Assembly: GCA_949130485.1 (NCBI GenBank)
Contig: OX422204.1
Location: 4,836,015-4,900,014, forward strand
Direction of reading: 5' to 3'
From: Agelas oroides
Taxonomy: Eukaryota; Porifera; Demospongiae; Agelasida; Agelasidae
DNA: 64,000 bases
Part shown: piece after piece, positions 10,148-20,745 of the stretch
How the letters are laid out: the number at the start of each line of letters is the position of its first letter
How positions within the stretch are numbered: position 1 is the stretch's first letter
Translations under genes and position numbers: made by a program
The notes under the pieces: generated by a model
Told to the model about the DNA's origin: nothing
What the model saw: only the letters and a program-made list of their open reading frames with translations
The model's database searches: none

Positions 10148-11419
10148 TCATGTTGGTACAAGATCACAAAACATTTTGGTTATATGGATAAAAAATAAAA
10201 CTGCATTAACAAACGTTCTTTGATCACCATGAAGTACATTTTCAAATACTTCTGAACAAGATGGGTACCTACATCTAAAGTCTCTTTCCCTCAACATTTG
10301 CAAACAATCATAACCAGACAGTGGATCAGTTCCAAAATTGCTCTCTCTTTTTAACTGGCCACCATCTTGTTCAAATTGTATTACAGCATGCTCTGTTGAG
10401 GGCACTGCATGAGATAGAATCCAAGCTAACAAGTGATCATTTCTTCTGAGGTGATTTGGTATCCCACCTGCCCTGCCAGGAATATGATGGCTATTCCAAG
10501 ATTGAATAAAGTTAACAATAGCTGGTTGAGCAACTTGTATTGTCACCCAGAAAACACAAAATTTAACAGTTTCATCCCTCATATCAATGATCTGGTTTGC
10601 TTCCATCTGTATTAGCAGATGCTTAAGTGGGCAATTGATCCTCTGATTTACTTCAGGCCAAATGCGTTCTGCTCGGTGGTTTTCTCATGAAACTGTCTGT
10701 AGGAAAGGAACTCTGTCCTGTCTAACACGGAAACCTGCCAAGCCCTGCTGAACACTGAGACGCCCATGATCAACTCTTACTTGGACCCACAGCCCTTCCT
10801 TTAGCAACAGTGGTCAGAAGAGACAGTCATATATTGCTATGGCATTTTTTACTGGAAGCGTAATAAATCCAACTATTTTACGTGAGTATCCATCTACAGC
10901 AACAACATGGGTCATTCCATGCATTACAACTTTTTCATTTTGATCTAGATGCGATTTTTCACCATGAGCAGTTACCCTATATGGAATAGGATTCATTAGT
11001 TGGTGGGTGCTGTGTTGACGTTGGTGTTGAATTGGAGCTACTCGGGATAGTGATTCAGCAACACGATGTTCTGAAACATGAATCTGAAATAGATAGCATT
11101 CAGCTACAGGTAAAGTGTTCAGTTAATAATGCACTTTCTTCTACTAATAACTCACCCCATTGGATGCCAGCAATCCATGCATTGTGCGCCTGCCATAACT
11201 ATGTCCAACTGTAATTACTCCATTATGAATAACTCGGTCTAACTCCTGAACAGATAGGTTACTGCGGTAGTGAATACTAAACTCAGAACAAAACCTTCTT
11301 ACACTTCGGGCTGAAAACCCACGTTCTCCATAGCTTTGCTGCTGCAGAAATTCATTAATCTGTTCATGTGTATAACCATCCTCCACCATTGATCTAATCT
11401 CAGCAATATAGGCCTCCAT
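10148..11419 (-). pseudogene. Integrase-like DDE transposase with two in-frame TGA codons
   Basis: Exon 1 (11156-11419, 88 codons) starts MEAYIAEIRSMVEDGYTHEQ, a helix-turn-helix-like N terminus, and includes GHSYGRRTMHGLLASNG. A 72-bp intron (11084-11155) has a GTGAGT donor and TTTCAG acceptor in phase 0. Exon 2 (10148-11083) carries the rve-type catalytic core: Asp in AVDGYSRK, Asp in RVDHG and Glu in NHRAERIWPE, then a conserved tail ending CDLVPT. Two stops, 10814-10816 and 10685-10687, lie in the single long frame, both where related proteins usually have Arg, as expected from CGA to TGA. A short in-frame deletion follows RVDHG. The intact protein would be about 400 residues. Confidence 0.82.
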
Positions 11420-11450
11420 TTTTCTACTAGCTACAGGTTATGTAATAAGT

Positions 11451-11941
11451 TCATTGTGAGAGCATGTGCTCACCCAACTGGTTTGGCAGGTTTTACCATA
11501 AGGTCAATGATGTGCCTGAGATATGGAAAATAGAAAACAACCAGCAGATTTCCATTTTTCACTCTGCTGGGCTGTTTTGTATAAATGAGATATGGAAAAT
11601 AGAAAACAACCATCAGATTTCCATCTTCCTTTCCATTGGCTGTTTTGTAAAATTGATCAATTGATCTGGAAAGTTAACATCACAGTCATTACCAACATTG
11701 GAGACAAATTGGCCACAAGAAACCACTCTGAGTGTGGTCATCAACAGTTACGTTGCAAACTGGATTCTGAATGTTGGCCAAATTGTACCACTGTCACAAT
11801 CACACTGCAGCTTCGTTTTGGATTTTGCAAAATGTATTTCAGATCTCATTTTTCAGATGTCTATGATCTTGAATATTGCTACCACTTTGCAATGTTCATT
11901 ATTTGTCTGAGAAGAAAACTGGAATGGCCACAAAGTCCACT
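11451..11941 (-). repeat. Right long terminal inverted repeat (~490 bp)
   Basis: Mirror of 7643-8133 with scattered substitutions. The integrase start codon lies ~30 bp inside it, so the promoter of that gene probably lies in this arm (inference). Confidence 0.9.
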
Positions 11942-12408
11942 CACCATGATGCAATCCAAAATGCTACACTTCTTGCACGTCTCCAAGTTTACTGTTTGTC
12001 TCTCAGCTACTGGTAGAATCAGGAGCACATCTGAATGTTAAAAAAATTACCTTTCAGCTACTATGTACACCTATGGAAGTCATTTAAACCCCAGATAGGT
12101 GTTAGAACATTCGCTGGAGGTGTACATGTTCACCCCAGTTTTAACCGGCAGTGTATGATATTTTAGTACCGCCTGTCAGCAACCTACCGTCGTCAGTAGA
12201 AGCTACAACTTCAGTCGTCTTCGCTCCGGGTCGCCGACGCCGCACTCTGACAGGCCTCCACTGGCCTTCACATGCTTCATGCACGTGCACGATATCGATC
12301 TTCGTGAAATATTTGAATACGCTCATTTGAAATTTACGGTAAGTGGTCGGTCCAAGCAAGCAAGCAAGCAAGCTAACATACGCACGTGAGCAATGCAGTC
12401 ACGCTAGT
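11942..12408. other. No clear gene; AAGC microsatellite
   Basis: An AAGC tetranucleotide run lies at about 12352-12372. A 76-codon minus frame (12141-12371) has an Arg-rich stretch (RPVRVRRRRPG) but no family resemblance. GGTGTACATGTTCACCCC near 12118 is a small palindrome. Confidence 0.35.
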
Positions 12409-12763
12409 GTGGGGCTCGCTCATATGGCACGCCGTCCTAAACAAAAATAATAGGCTTATTTAGGGCCAGAAAAAACAAAACAAAAAAAAAACAAAAAAAA
12501 CTTAGAGACAAACCAACAGCAAAAAAAAAAAAAAAAGAAGAAAGGAAGAGCTGTATTCCCTGGCCCTAGCCCTAACCCTAACACTAACCCGGCTAAACCA
12601 CACCTCCACTAGCGACTTCGAAGGACCGGTGTACTAAACTGTCTAATATACCTCCGATACAAATAAGTCTTATTCTGGCCCTAAATAAGCCTTATTCTGG
12701 CCCTAAATAAGCCTATTATTTTTGTTACGGACGGCGTGCCATACGCTCAGGCTCGCCCCAATC
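12409..12763. mobile_element. MITE-like element with ~55-bp inverted ends
   Basis: The left end (GGCACGCCGTCC, then AATAATAGGCTTATTTAGGG) recurs inverted at 12690-12750. The interior is A-rich and ends in a duplicated GGCCCTAAATAAG unit. The outer boundary on the right reads CAGGCTCGCCCC, a string that also appears near 61155. No target duplication is defined. Confidence 0.6.
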
Positions 12764-13128
12764 AATGAATTGGGGCCTAACAAAATAAAGCACTTGTATA
12801 TGGGCACCTACCGTACTTATTTAAGACTGGGCTTATTTATTTAGGGCAGAAATAATAACTTAGGTTTTTTAATTACACCCCAAGTGGAAAGAAAAAATTT
12901 ATAGTAAAGGATAGAAAGAATGGTTGAACTGTGCGTGATTACACTGGGCCCAGAACAGAAAAAAGAGCCAAGGTACCAGCTAATGCGTTTTAACACATGT
13001 ATCTAGCTAGTGGGCTGTGACTGTCGTACACACCAAGCGTTGAGCTCGCAGACGTTTAAAAATACTCGAAATGCAGCCTGTTAGTTCTGCAAATTTTAGC
13101 GCCATTTTCCGATTACGTCATACTCACG
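12764..13128. other. No gene seen
   Basis: Contains a run starting TACCGTACTTATTTAAG near 12810 that resembles one end of a TA-flanked pogo-like element; no partner was located. Confidence 0.35.
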
Positions 13129-13471
13129 GGGAAAAAGATACCAGACGGGATGGCATAAGTTCACACTGTTTGAAACGGCACGTCATAATTTGCATCATTT
13201 TGGATGTGTGCCACACCCCCTGTGTACTTAGACGAATTAATGGCCATGATGACAGCAGGATTTGGATAAAACAAAACGACGCCAGTTGCATGGAGTCTCT
13301 TTCAATCTGGAGTCTTGCTGGCGTCATTTTATCCAAACTCTGCTGTTATCATGGCCATTCGTCTTCGTCTAAGTACACAGGGGGTGTGGCACACATCCAA
13401 AATGATGCAATTATGACGTGACCATTTCAAATGGTGTGAACTTATGCCATCCCGATACCAAACTCTTCCCG
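13129..13471. mobile_element. Foldback element with ~155-bp arms
   Basis: Arms 13129-13285 and 13318-13471 are inverted copies (GGGATGGCATAAGTTCAC against GTGAACTTATGCCATCCC), separated by only ~32 bp. Open frames on both strands are shadows of this symmetry. Short indels distinguish the arms. Confidence 0.85.
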
Positions 13472-13786
13472 CCTTTCTGTACTGCAAGCAACGGAAAGCT
13501 GGGCAGGGCCTGGGAATGAATCTAAAATGCAATAGCTATGCTTATCATTAGGAGCCTAACTCTGATTTCCCTCTAGGTGGTCTGCTTAACTGTCTGTTCC
13601 CTAACAGTACAATGAATTGCACTTTTATTTAGAAAGCCACCATTGATATCTGCAGGCTTTCTAAAAGAATTGACACTGCCCTCAAGTATCAGCTGCTTAA
13701 AAACGAGCATATTAGCTGTGGGCCCCTAATCCAAAAAATATAACTTTATTCCATTCCAAATTTCTGTTCCCAGGTGCCCCATGAAC

Positions 13787-14278
13787 CTAGCTTCCCATTG
13801 CGTCCTCGATACCGACATAGGACAATGAGCATAGGTCTGAGTCTATCCCATCGTTAACGCTCCAGCCTTCTGGTGAGGACAGGTCTAATATCAACCGCCA
13901 GCTGCTGGAGTTTCTTTTAGGGATCACGCCGAATCTGCTTATCTGGACTTCTGGCAGCGAGTTTGGATCGAAAGGCCCGAGGATACGCCCTTCAGAACAT
14001 TCCGTGGCTATGTATTCCCTTATCACTTCCGGGTGGTCGGCTGCAGAGCGCATGTTGCCAGTTGCCTTCTTACACTTGTTGGACTGATAGTTGTAGCCAA
14101 TCCGAAACCCTTCTCGAATTCCATTGGTGATGTAAGCAGCAAACCTTCGGTCTGGGTGATTAGCTAGGCAGTCCTCCCAGTCCTGCCACTGCAGGGGAGA
14201 AGGATAGGTGGCCAGCATGACTGGGACCCTGACAGGGGCCCCCTTCCTACGGCTCTCCAGCTCTACCAGTTCATCCAT
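13787..14278 (-). pseudogene. Reverse transcriptase N-terminal fragment, DIRS-like
   Basis: The frame contains SRFGVIPKRNSSSWRLILDL, then SVNDGID and CSLSY. This is the first conserved block of the reverse transcriptase found in DIRS and related tyrosine-recombinase retrotransposons. The rest of the polymerase, RNase H and recombinase are missing: homology stops at about 13787, so the element is truncated on this side. DIRS is favoured over other retroelements by the FGVIPK/SVNDGI pattern and by the adjacent ORF1. Confidence 0.65.
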
Positions 14279-14612
14279 GTAGGGATACTCTAGAGAGACA
14301 ATAACGGTTTGTGTTAAAGTACAGATTGTGTATTGGCAATTATTCAGTTATCATAACAGATGGATCAACGACTGGTACGCTGACAGGTTACAAGTGCTTG
14401 TACCAGGAGCTATCCCTGGTCATGCTGAGCTACTATGGAATGCCTGGTTAGGTATACAATCCGGTAATGTGCTACTAGTGCTACAGTCTAGCCGCCATGC
14501 TTGGGGCTGCTTTTCAGTACGGATTGGGAATGTGGTTGTGAAACTGGCTGTCCCGACGTATGGGGCCCGGCCCCAAACCTGGAGCTGGATCCGCCCGTTT
14601 TTCTGAGGAGGG

Positions 14613-15480
14613 TCATTCTGGTGCTGGATGGTTGCCCTGGCAGGTCCGGCAGACATGCCGGTACCTGCAGTTGCGAAACTTGCACCGTTTTTCATTGAAG
14701 AGCCGGCACACCTCAGATGGGCGGATGCCTCGGGTTGCTGTGATGCTTTGTGGGTTGGCTGAAAAAGCTATCACTGCCGATTCCACGGCTATTAGCCGCT
14801 GTCCTACGTCTGGGTCCTCATCTATCGCCAGCGAGTACTCTGATGTCTTGTGAGCTGCGCTGAGGCATAGGTCGCATTGGCTGGGTAGCCTTTCTTGCTT
14901 TGCTCGTAAAGCAGATGGTGTACAGTGATGGGTTTACTTTGGACCACTGCTTGTGGCCTGTGGCTGCGGCTTGCCGACGGTAGGCTGCGTCGTAGGTTGC
15001 CCATGCTAGACCCTCGTATTCTTGGCTGGCCCGTAGAATGCTGATCATATAAGCCATGAGTTCCGGGACCATCTCGGGGGACTTTGTTGCCATCACCCCA
15101 ACGTTGCACTGAAGCCATACATTTATGTCCTGTACCCTCTTCTTAGCTGATGACCAGTTTGTCCGCTTGGTTGTTCCCTGCTCAGCCTTTTGGACCGGCC
15201 AGAATTCGGGCAGGAGGCTGGACATGTCTAAGTATTCCCATCGCCAGATTCTCTCAGCGAGTTTCGCTGGTATTGGCGGAAGGCCGTCACCTAGGAACGT
15301 TGCTTTGAGTGTCGACTCAGCTTTGGGACGAGTTGCCTCGCCTTCTGGGGTCAGGCCGCCCAGCAAGTTGGCTACTGTACGGGCTGATTCATCCAGAACC
15401 GAATTGCCCTCTTTTTGTTCCGCCTGGATTTGGGAGGGGTCTATTGTATTGATGTTCTCAAGCTCTTCCCTCTGCGGCAT
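14613..15480 (-). pseudogene. Gag-like ORF1 of the DIRS-like retroelement, one frameshift
   Basis: It starts MPQREELENINTIDPSQ and contains LGDGLPPIPAKLAERI and a WSSAKKRVQDINVWLQ helix-rich segment. After a frame change near 14890 it continues CDLCLSAAHKTSE and ends in a Cys/His cluster (CRLFNEKRCKFRNC, then CRTCQGNH) that looks like a nucleic-acid-binding zinc finger. It sits immediately upstream of the reverse-transcriptase fragment in the same orientation. About 290 residues when joined. Confidence 0.6.
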
Positions 15481-16928
15481 GCCATCCTCCAGTCCTACAT
15501 GGTATGATACAATGATTTAATCTGGCTACCCTTAATACCAGTCACCCTGGTTAATATTCCTACTGGCTCTTGGGGCATCATTAATCCTTTGAGTAATGCC
15601 ATGTGGCTTTGGCCCGGTGGATAACTCCTATGGCCCGGCTTGTGACCTCCGCCCTCTTCTGGGTGCGGTAAGCCATCCGCCTGCTTGTTATATCGGACTC
15701 TACTCTGCCTTTTGAGAGTGTAACGAAATGTGGTTCCGTGGGGAGTGCTTGGGGTCCGGATTTTCCCCCTCCCCCGTACCTTCGATAGTTTGAGGGCAGG
15801 CAGTGCCCATTCTCAAGCCCGGCCGTTTGTACCGATCTCCGGCTCCGAGACAGGTAGCATGAATGCCTGGGTTTGTGGTAAGCCAGACAGGTTGGGGGAG
15901 TACCAACTGTTCTGAAGCAGCTTATGTACATGATGCTCGCCCCCATGGAATGGGGGGGTCCGAGAACGCCGGCACTCGTGCGACTCCGCTAGGTGGACAG
16001 CGTGTCGGACGCCCGACGCCCGCTAGCCAGCGAGAGTGACCAGCCCCCGGGACCGGCTCGGAGCGCACGCGCGCCCGCCCGCCCGCCGGCCGCGCCGCTA
16101 GGGCGCGCTCATTATTGTCCGGCGCCGGCACCCGTACCAATTTCTTTGGTGAGTGCCCGATGGCAGCTCGTCATCCCACATGGGAGAATGGTACATCAGT
16201 GTAACTCACCCCCGCTAGCTCTCTTTGAGGGTTCTCCAGCTTCGGTGTTTGGTTGTGAGAGGTGTTGCAGGTGGCGCTCCAGCACTCTTTCGACAACACT
16301 CTCTATCTTCTCCAATTCGACCTCGGCCGCGCTCTCATCTGCCATTGTTCGTGTCTACGACGGTAGGACACGCGCCTCTTCCTGCTAGAAGTACGGGGTT
16401 TCGATATGCTATTGAGAGCTAGTCTGACATGTGCGGCTTGCTTCACGTAGCTTCTGCCCATGCTCAGTGGATTTGCGGTCTGCCTACTCCGCCTCCCAGT
16501 TTCTCCTATTAACCTTGGTTAATAGTCCCCATTAACCTCCCAGCAACATCTATATTATGCAACAGCCAGGACATATCAGAGAGTCGGTAGACTCTCTATG
16601 TAGGGATGGCGCCGACGTGTAATATATGCAATACTTAAGTAAAAGCCGTTCAACACAAACACGCTAAAAGCTTATTTAAGCGCCCAGGCTTCCCCTTTGA
16701 GTGCCTTTGTGATCAGCAAGACTCATATAAGTGGCAAAAAGCCACGCAGAAGACAGCTAAACGCAAAAATGTGCGGCAGCAAAAGTACCATTTTTCGTCC
16801 TCTTTCATTGTTCAGACCACTTGTCAAACAATGATAACTCAAAAACGGCTGAAGTACTCACCTTGATTTTAGCACGAAACTGATGCTCATCACAGCGCGC
16901 AGCTTCCCAACTGCTCAGCGTCTTCATA
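15481..16928. other. GC-rich stretch, no supported gene
   Basis: 15940-16145 is strongly GC-rich with CpG runs (GCGCGCCCGCCCGCC), unlike the AT-rich surroundings, and could be a CpG island or promoter-like tract. 15581-15946 is open on the minus strand but has no recognisable domain; it might be a 5' leader of the DIRS-like element. The rest shows no structure. Confidence 0.35.
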
Positions 16929-17083
16929 CCGTAGGCGCTGGTTGTTAAGCGCATGCGCTTATAACAGCTAACAGCAAGGAAATATGCGCTTAACAGGGGC
17001 CGTGCGCTTAACAAGAAATAGTCGCTTAATAAATGGGTGTGAAAATAGTGAGCGGGGCTTTCGCTGCTTCCGTTATATCGCTC

Positions 17084-17251
17084 GTTCAACATTGCAGAGC
17101 GTCATTCGTGGCCATCACATTTACAAGCCGATCTGGCGGCCGCTTGTCGGAGGAGGGCAACAACCATGACAAATTCGCTGTCAGTCTCCACAAGGATGCT
17201 ATTGTCGTTGGCCATGTCAGTCATTTCGCCAACGGAACCGGAAGTAACTAG
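17084..17251 (+). pseudogene. HIRAN-like domain fragment
   Basis: Two frames together read VIRGHHIYKPIWRPLVG and then NNHDKFAVSLHKDAIVVGHV. The pattern of a short strand, N-x-H-D-x-F-A-V and V-V-G-H-V is that of HIRAN-like domains. A one-base shift near 17150 breaks it. A second, more diverged fragment (NAFDDFAVAIWKDV) lies near 24650. HIRAN domains bind DNA ends in helicases; function here is not inferable. Confidence 0.5.
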
Positions 17252-18195
17252 AGCCCATACAAATTTATTTTTAACCCGTGGGTGCGGATTGAAGAATTGC
17301 GCCGCGCTCAGATTTTCGACAGCAACTTAGCACTGCTTTTACCGTGCAAGGTAGCAACAGAACAACGATCTGCTGTATATGCGTGAACACCGACCATTTT
17401 TCTTTCAAGCAATCGAAACAGGAATTTGAAATCTGCCTGGATACGCTGTTGACAAGGCCAAGAACATACCTATATCAACTCGAGGCCGTACGCAAAAGTC
17501 GTCCGGAAACTATTTTTACAAGGTGCTATTCTTTCATGCCCTACACAACCAGAAGAAAAAGGGTAGTAGTTAATGCTAAAAGACACTGGGATTTGTTCCA
17601 GTGTGCTGATTACCATGCGCGCGCGATCAAACATGCATGCAGCTGCTGGCAATTAATAACTGTACACAAAGAAAATTATATGAGCAACATGAAAACATTG
17701 CATGATAAGAGAGCATTATGAAACAGACTGAACATAACTGTGAAGTGACAGGGGTAAAAGAGCTATTTTTGTACACGAACACATATCTCTTGTCTGAAAT
17801 TAGGAGGTAAGATATAAAAATTTCCCTTTCTGGATCACCTACACCGAAGTGGAGACAGATATGAGTCGAATGGTTCGCTTGGAAGGGCATCCCCAATCTT
17901 GGTCTTGGAAGAATTAGAAAGCTCTTCACATGATCCATGATAGTTGTGTGCGGTCCCTCTGCAGTGAAAACAATGCAAGTATTTGTTATGGCATGAATGC
18001 ATTGTGCAGTGGTTCTTTAGAAGGCCCAGACAGGGATGGTAAGTTAGAGACACTTTTTGTTGAACTGCTCACTAATCTTTACACAATCACAGTAATTGCA
18101 CAACATTCCTTGACCTCCAATGGAATGTTGCAAAATCGCAGTGATTGCATAACGTTACTAAGAAATTCAGCCCTAGGCTTACTGTTCAGGTCCAG
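17252..18195. other. Interior of the TIR element, no recognisable gene
   Basis: Short frames on both strands (for example 17344-17721 and 17627-17938) show no domain signature. Confidence 0.35.
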
Positions 18196-18204
18196 CCCTT
18201 CCAT

Positions 18205-18762
18205 TAGCTTCGTTGCCAGGCCCTGTCCGAAAATCGGAAAAGGGGCCTGGTAGCACTTCTGTGTATTCTCTGTCGCTAATGTAAACGTCATCAAACACGT
18301 GCTACGGTAGGACACGCCTTACTACAACCGTTGATGTCAGCTGACAATCATGCAAATGCGTGCAAGATGAAGCTGAACAAGTGATGCTGTAGTATGCTAT
18401 CTTCCGTGTTTATCTATCCAGTTCGGATGCACACTGTCTATACTGGGACCCGTGCCAACAGACGATCGGGGAGTTTGTCTCGATAACCCGTATGGGTAAA
18501 CAGCGCTCTCCGATTTCGATCATCCACCGATCTCCCATAAACGTGACACCAACATATGTAGGAGACACAGACGACGCCATCACGAGCTACTCTACCATAT
18601 TGCATAGTTGGCACTTTTGGCCTTGTGCGCATGACGGGATCACGTTCCGCGTGGTTTCATTCTGCAATCTGATTGGCTCCTCAAAATGGTCGACAAAAAA
18701 TACACGGAAACGCTACCAGGCCCCTTTCCCGGTTTTTCGGGCGGGGCCTGGGGACGAGGCTA
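18205..18762. mobile_element. 558-bp MITE with 9-bp target duplication (MULE-like)
   Basis: Ends are inverted: TAGCTTCGTTGCCAGGCCC on the left, and TAGCCTCGTCCCCAGGCCC as the complement of the right, each followed by GGGGCCTGGTAGC. The 9-mer CCCTTCCAT flanks both sides exactly (18196-18204 and 18763-18771). A 9-bp duplication is characteristic of Mutator-like elements, so MULE is the best guess. No coding capacity is seen. Confidence 0.8.
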
Positions 18763-18771
18763 CCCTTCCAT

Positions 18772-19138
18772 AGAGTCACTGTACAACGCGTTCATGTCAC
18801 TCTCATCAACACAATCAACATATCGGTGACCAATCTCCACACTTAGCGCTTGACCTCCCATATGATGTATTACCATGGAAACTGGATCCTCAGAAAGGGG
18901 TCAACTTGACTCTGAAGTCCAACCAAGGAGGCTTGGCTACCATCTTACCCTATGTAAAACAAGGGATCAACAGTAAATAATCAAGGAAGATTTTTTGCTA
19001 ATCAAGATAATTTATCCTGGTTGCAAATGCTTCTGCAGGTGAGCTATATAGGTGACTACTCTTTGAATTTTAACAATTGGTTGAGCCTGTGAGTAGGCAA
19101 GTGTATGCACTCACTCAGGCTTGCCCCCATAATTTTAT
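18772..19138. other. No gene seen
   Basis: Nothing recognisable apart from CACTCAGGCTTGCCCCC at ~19110, similar to strings at 12748 and 61153. Confidence 0.35.
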
Positions 19139-19800
19139 GGGGTGCCGTTTGTGTCAAAACTCCAGTGTTTATCAAACCCACGACCTTTACTAAACCTTGA
19201 TTGATCTCTACTAGAAAAGGCAATCCATCGATCTTTACTAAACATCGACTGCTGTTTCGTAAAGGGTCGTATAAGGTACCAGGTGAAAGTCACATACGTC
19301 ATCATGGATGCATGCCATGCCACACTCTCTGCATACTTGGACTTTTGTAAGACAGCATGAGAAACGACTGCAATTTGGAAGCACGTACAGCTATGGGTTG
19401 AAGTTCTTCGTTGTTAAAGATCACCTTAGGGACAGTGCCCCTTCCAAATTGCAGCCTTTTCTCATACTGACTGACAAAAGTTGAAGTATGCAGAGGGCGT
19501 TGCACGGCAATGCATTAATGATGATGTATGCGACTTTCATCCGGTACCTTACACGACCTTTACAAAAAACAGCAACTGATGTTTAGTAAACTTCGATCGG
19601 TGTTCAGCAAACATTGATCGATCTTGACTAAACATATTTGCTAAACATATTCTGCTGAACATCGATTGATGTTTGGTAAAGATTGATGGATTGCCTTTTC
19701 TAGTTGAGATCAATCGATGTTTACTAAAGACGGATTGATGTTTTGATCAGTAAGGTCACGGGTTTGATAAAAACCGGAGTTTTGACACAAACAGCACCCC
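19139..19800. mobile_element. Foldback element, 662 bp, palindromic over its whole length
   Basis: The ends are GGGGTGCCGTTTGTGTCAAAA and its inverted counterpart (GGGGTGCTGTTTGTGTC). The two halves pair almost throughout, with the centre near 19400-19420. AT follows the right end and precedes the left end. Many GATCGATG/TTTACTAAA motifs repeat in the arms. Open frames inside are mirror shadows. Confidence 0.75.
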
Positions 19801-19872
19801 ATACAATGCCCTACATTCACCTAGTAGCGACAGTGATTACGTGGTGTGATTCTAGTTTATTCCCTCATATTA

Positions 19873-20745
19873 GGCCACTCCAATATAATTCATTGTTTCT
19901 CATCACCCGCCCGCCTCCTCTGGAGACATCCGCTTCCCAAACATCCACCTCATTATTCACGTCTGCGGAAATCGTTCCCAGACCGCTTGAAGTCTGGGGG
20001 GAAACTGTGCATGCGCTGTTTGCTGCACACAACATTTCCGGGAGTATTCAGGGCCTGTACGGTTTACAAGTGTTCGACGTTCAGTGTGCTGAGCAAGACG
20101 ATGGTGTTCTTGCATGCAAATCATTGTCGTGACACAACCAGGAAGTGTTGTTTTGAGATGTACAAGTACAAGTGTAAGTGAGTTACTAATGAAGTAATGA
20201 TATTGACTGCCCGCCCGCATCCTGGAGCATCTACAGTGGTGATGAGAAACAATGAATTATATAGACCTTATCCGCGCGATCATTTATGATTACGTCATTC
20301 ACTTCCGGATGGCAAAAGCGCTCGAATGCTGTGTGTACGGGTGTATGCGAGAACTTGGAGAAGAGGTAGCGTTCGGTTCTTTCGATTCTCCAAGGCCCCA
20401 AACTTGTGGGCATTGTACGAAAAGGCTGTCAAACGACACAAATGGTAGGCAAAAACTCATACTGTCATAGTAGGATTAGTGGAAGTCAGTTCACTACTGG
20501 TACTACCTAAGGAAGCTACAGCTGGTAAAAGCGTTTGAATGGTTTATCTACTCGATAGTGAGCTAGGAACGCTTCTGCGTCATGGCTATACTCACTGTGC
20601 TGTTCGCCCTTTGCCATAGTACACAACAATCCAGCTGCAAAACCAGAAAACAGAGCGCTCTTCCTTCCTTTTGCAATTTGCCATCCGGAAGTTAATGACG
20701 TAATCTCAAAATGATCGTACGTGGATAAGGTCTATTGGAGTGGCC
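19873..20745. mobile_element. PIF/Harbinger-like MITE with TTA target duplication, TIR split by nested insertion
   Basis: The left end GGCCACTCCAATATAATTC has its inverted mate at the right, but that mate is interrupted by a nested element (20262-20732). TTA flanks both sides (19870-19872 and 20746-20748), the 3-bp TWA duplication typical of PIF/Harbinger. The interior has CCCGCCCGCC near both ends and no transposase. Confidence 0.8.
20262..20732. mobile_element. Nested ~470-bp TIR element
   Basis: Inverted ends of ~55 bp start TAGACCTTATCC and run to CTTCCGGATGGCAAA on both sides. It sits in a TA-rich point of the host MITE's right end. Both arms contain ATGGCAAA. From the left one a 53-codon frame reads MAKALECCVYGCMRE, faintly like the start of a THAP finger, but it is too short to call. 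Confidence 0.7.

Larger units (their letters stand above)
7643..11941. mobile_element. 4.3-kb long-TIR transposon with integrase-like and RING-like genes
   Basis: Inverted ends of ~490 bp (7643-8133 and 11451-11941) enclose two minus-strand, intron-containing genes: an integrase-like DDE recombinase (10148-11419) and a protein with a C-terminal RING-like finger (8293-9924). Long inverted ends plus an rve-type integrase recall Ginger and Polinton elements. However, the integrase belongs to a different subgroup (motifs AVDGYSRKIVGF and NHRAERIWPE) seen in many animal genomes, and no named superfamily can be assigned with confidence. No target duplication could be defined. Both genes are damaged, so this copy is dead or depends on others. 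Confidence 0.8.

Noticed and set aside
12560..12600. CCCTAACCCTAAC telomere-like string
   Set aside because: Only two or three irregular units inside a MITE; no array, and similar loose strings at 27770 and 27950 are equally short.
15922..16388. Arg/Pro-rich frames on both strands
   Set aside because: By-product of the GC-rich tract; no start context or domain.
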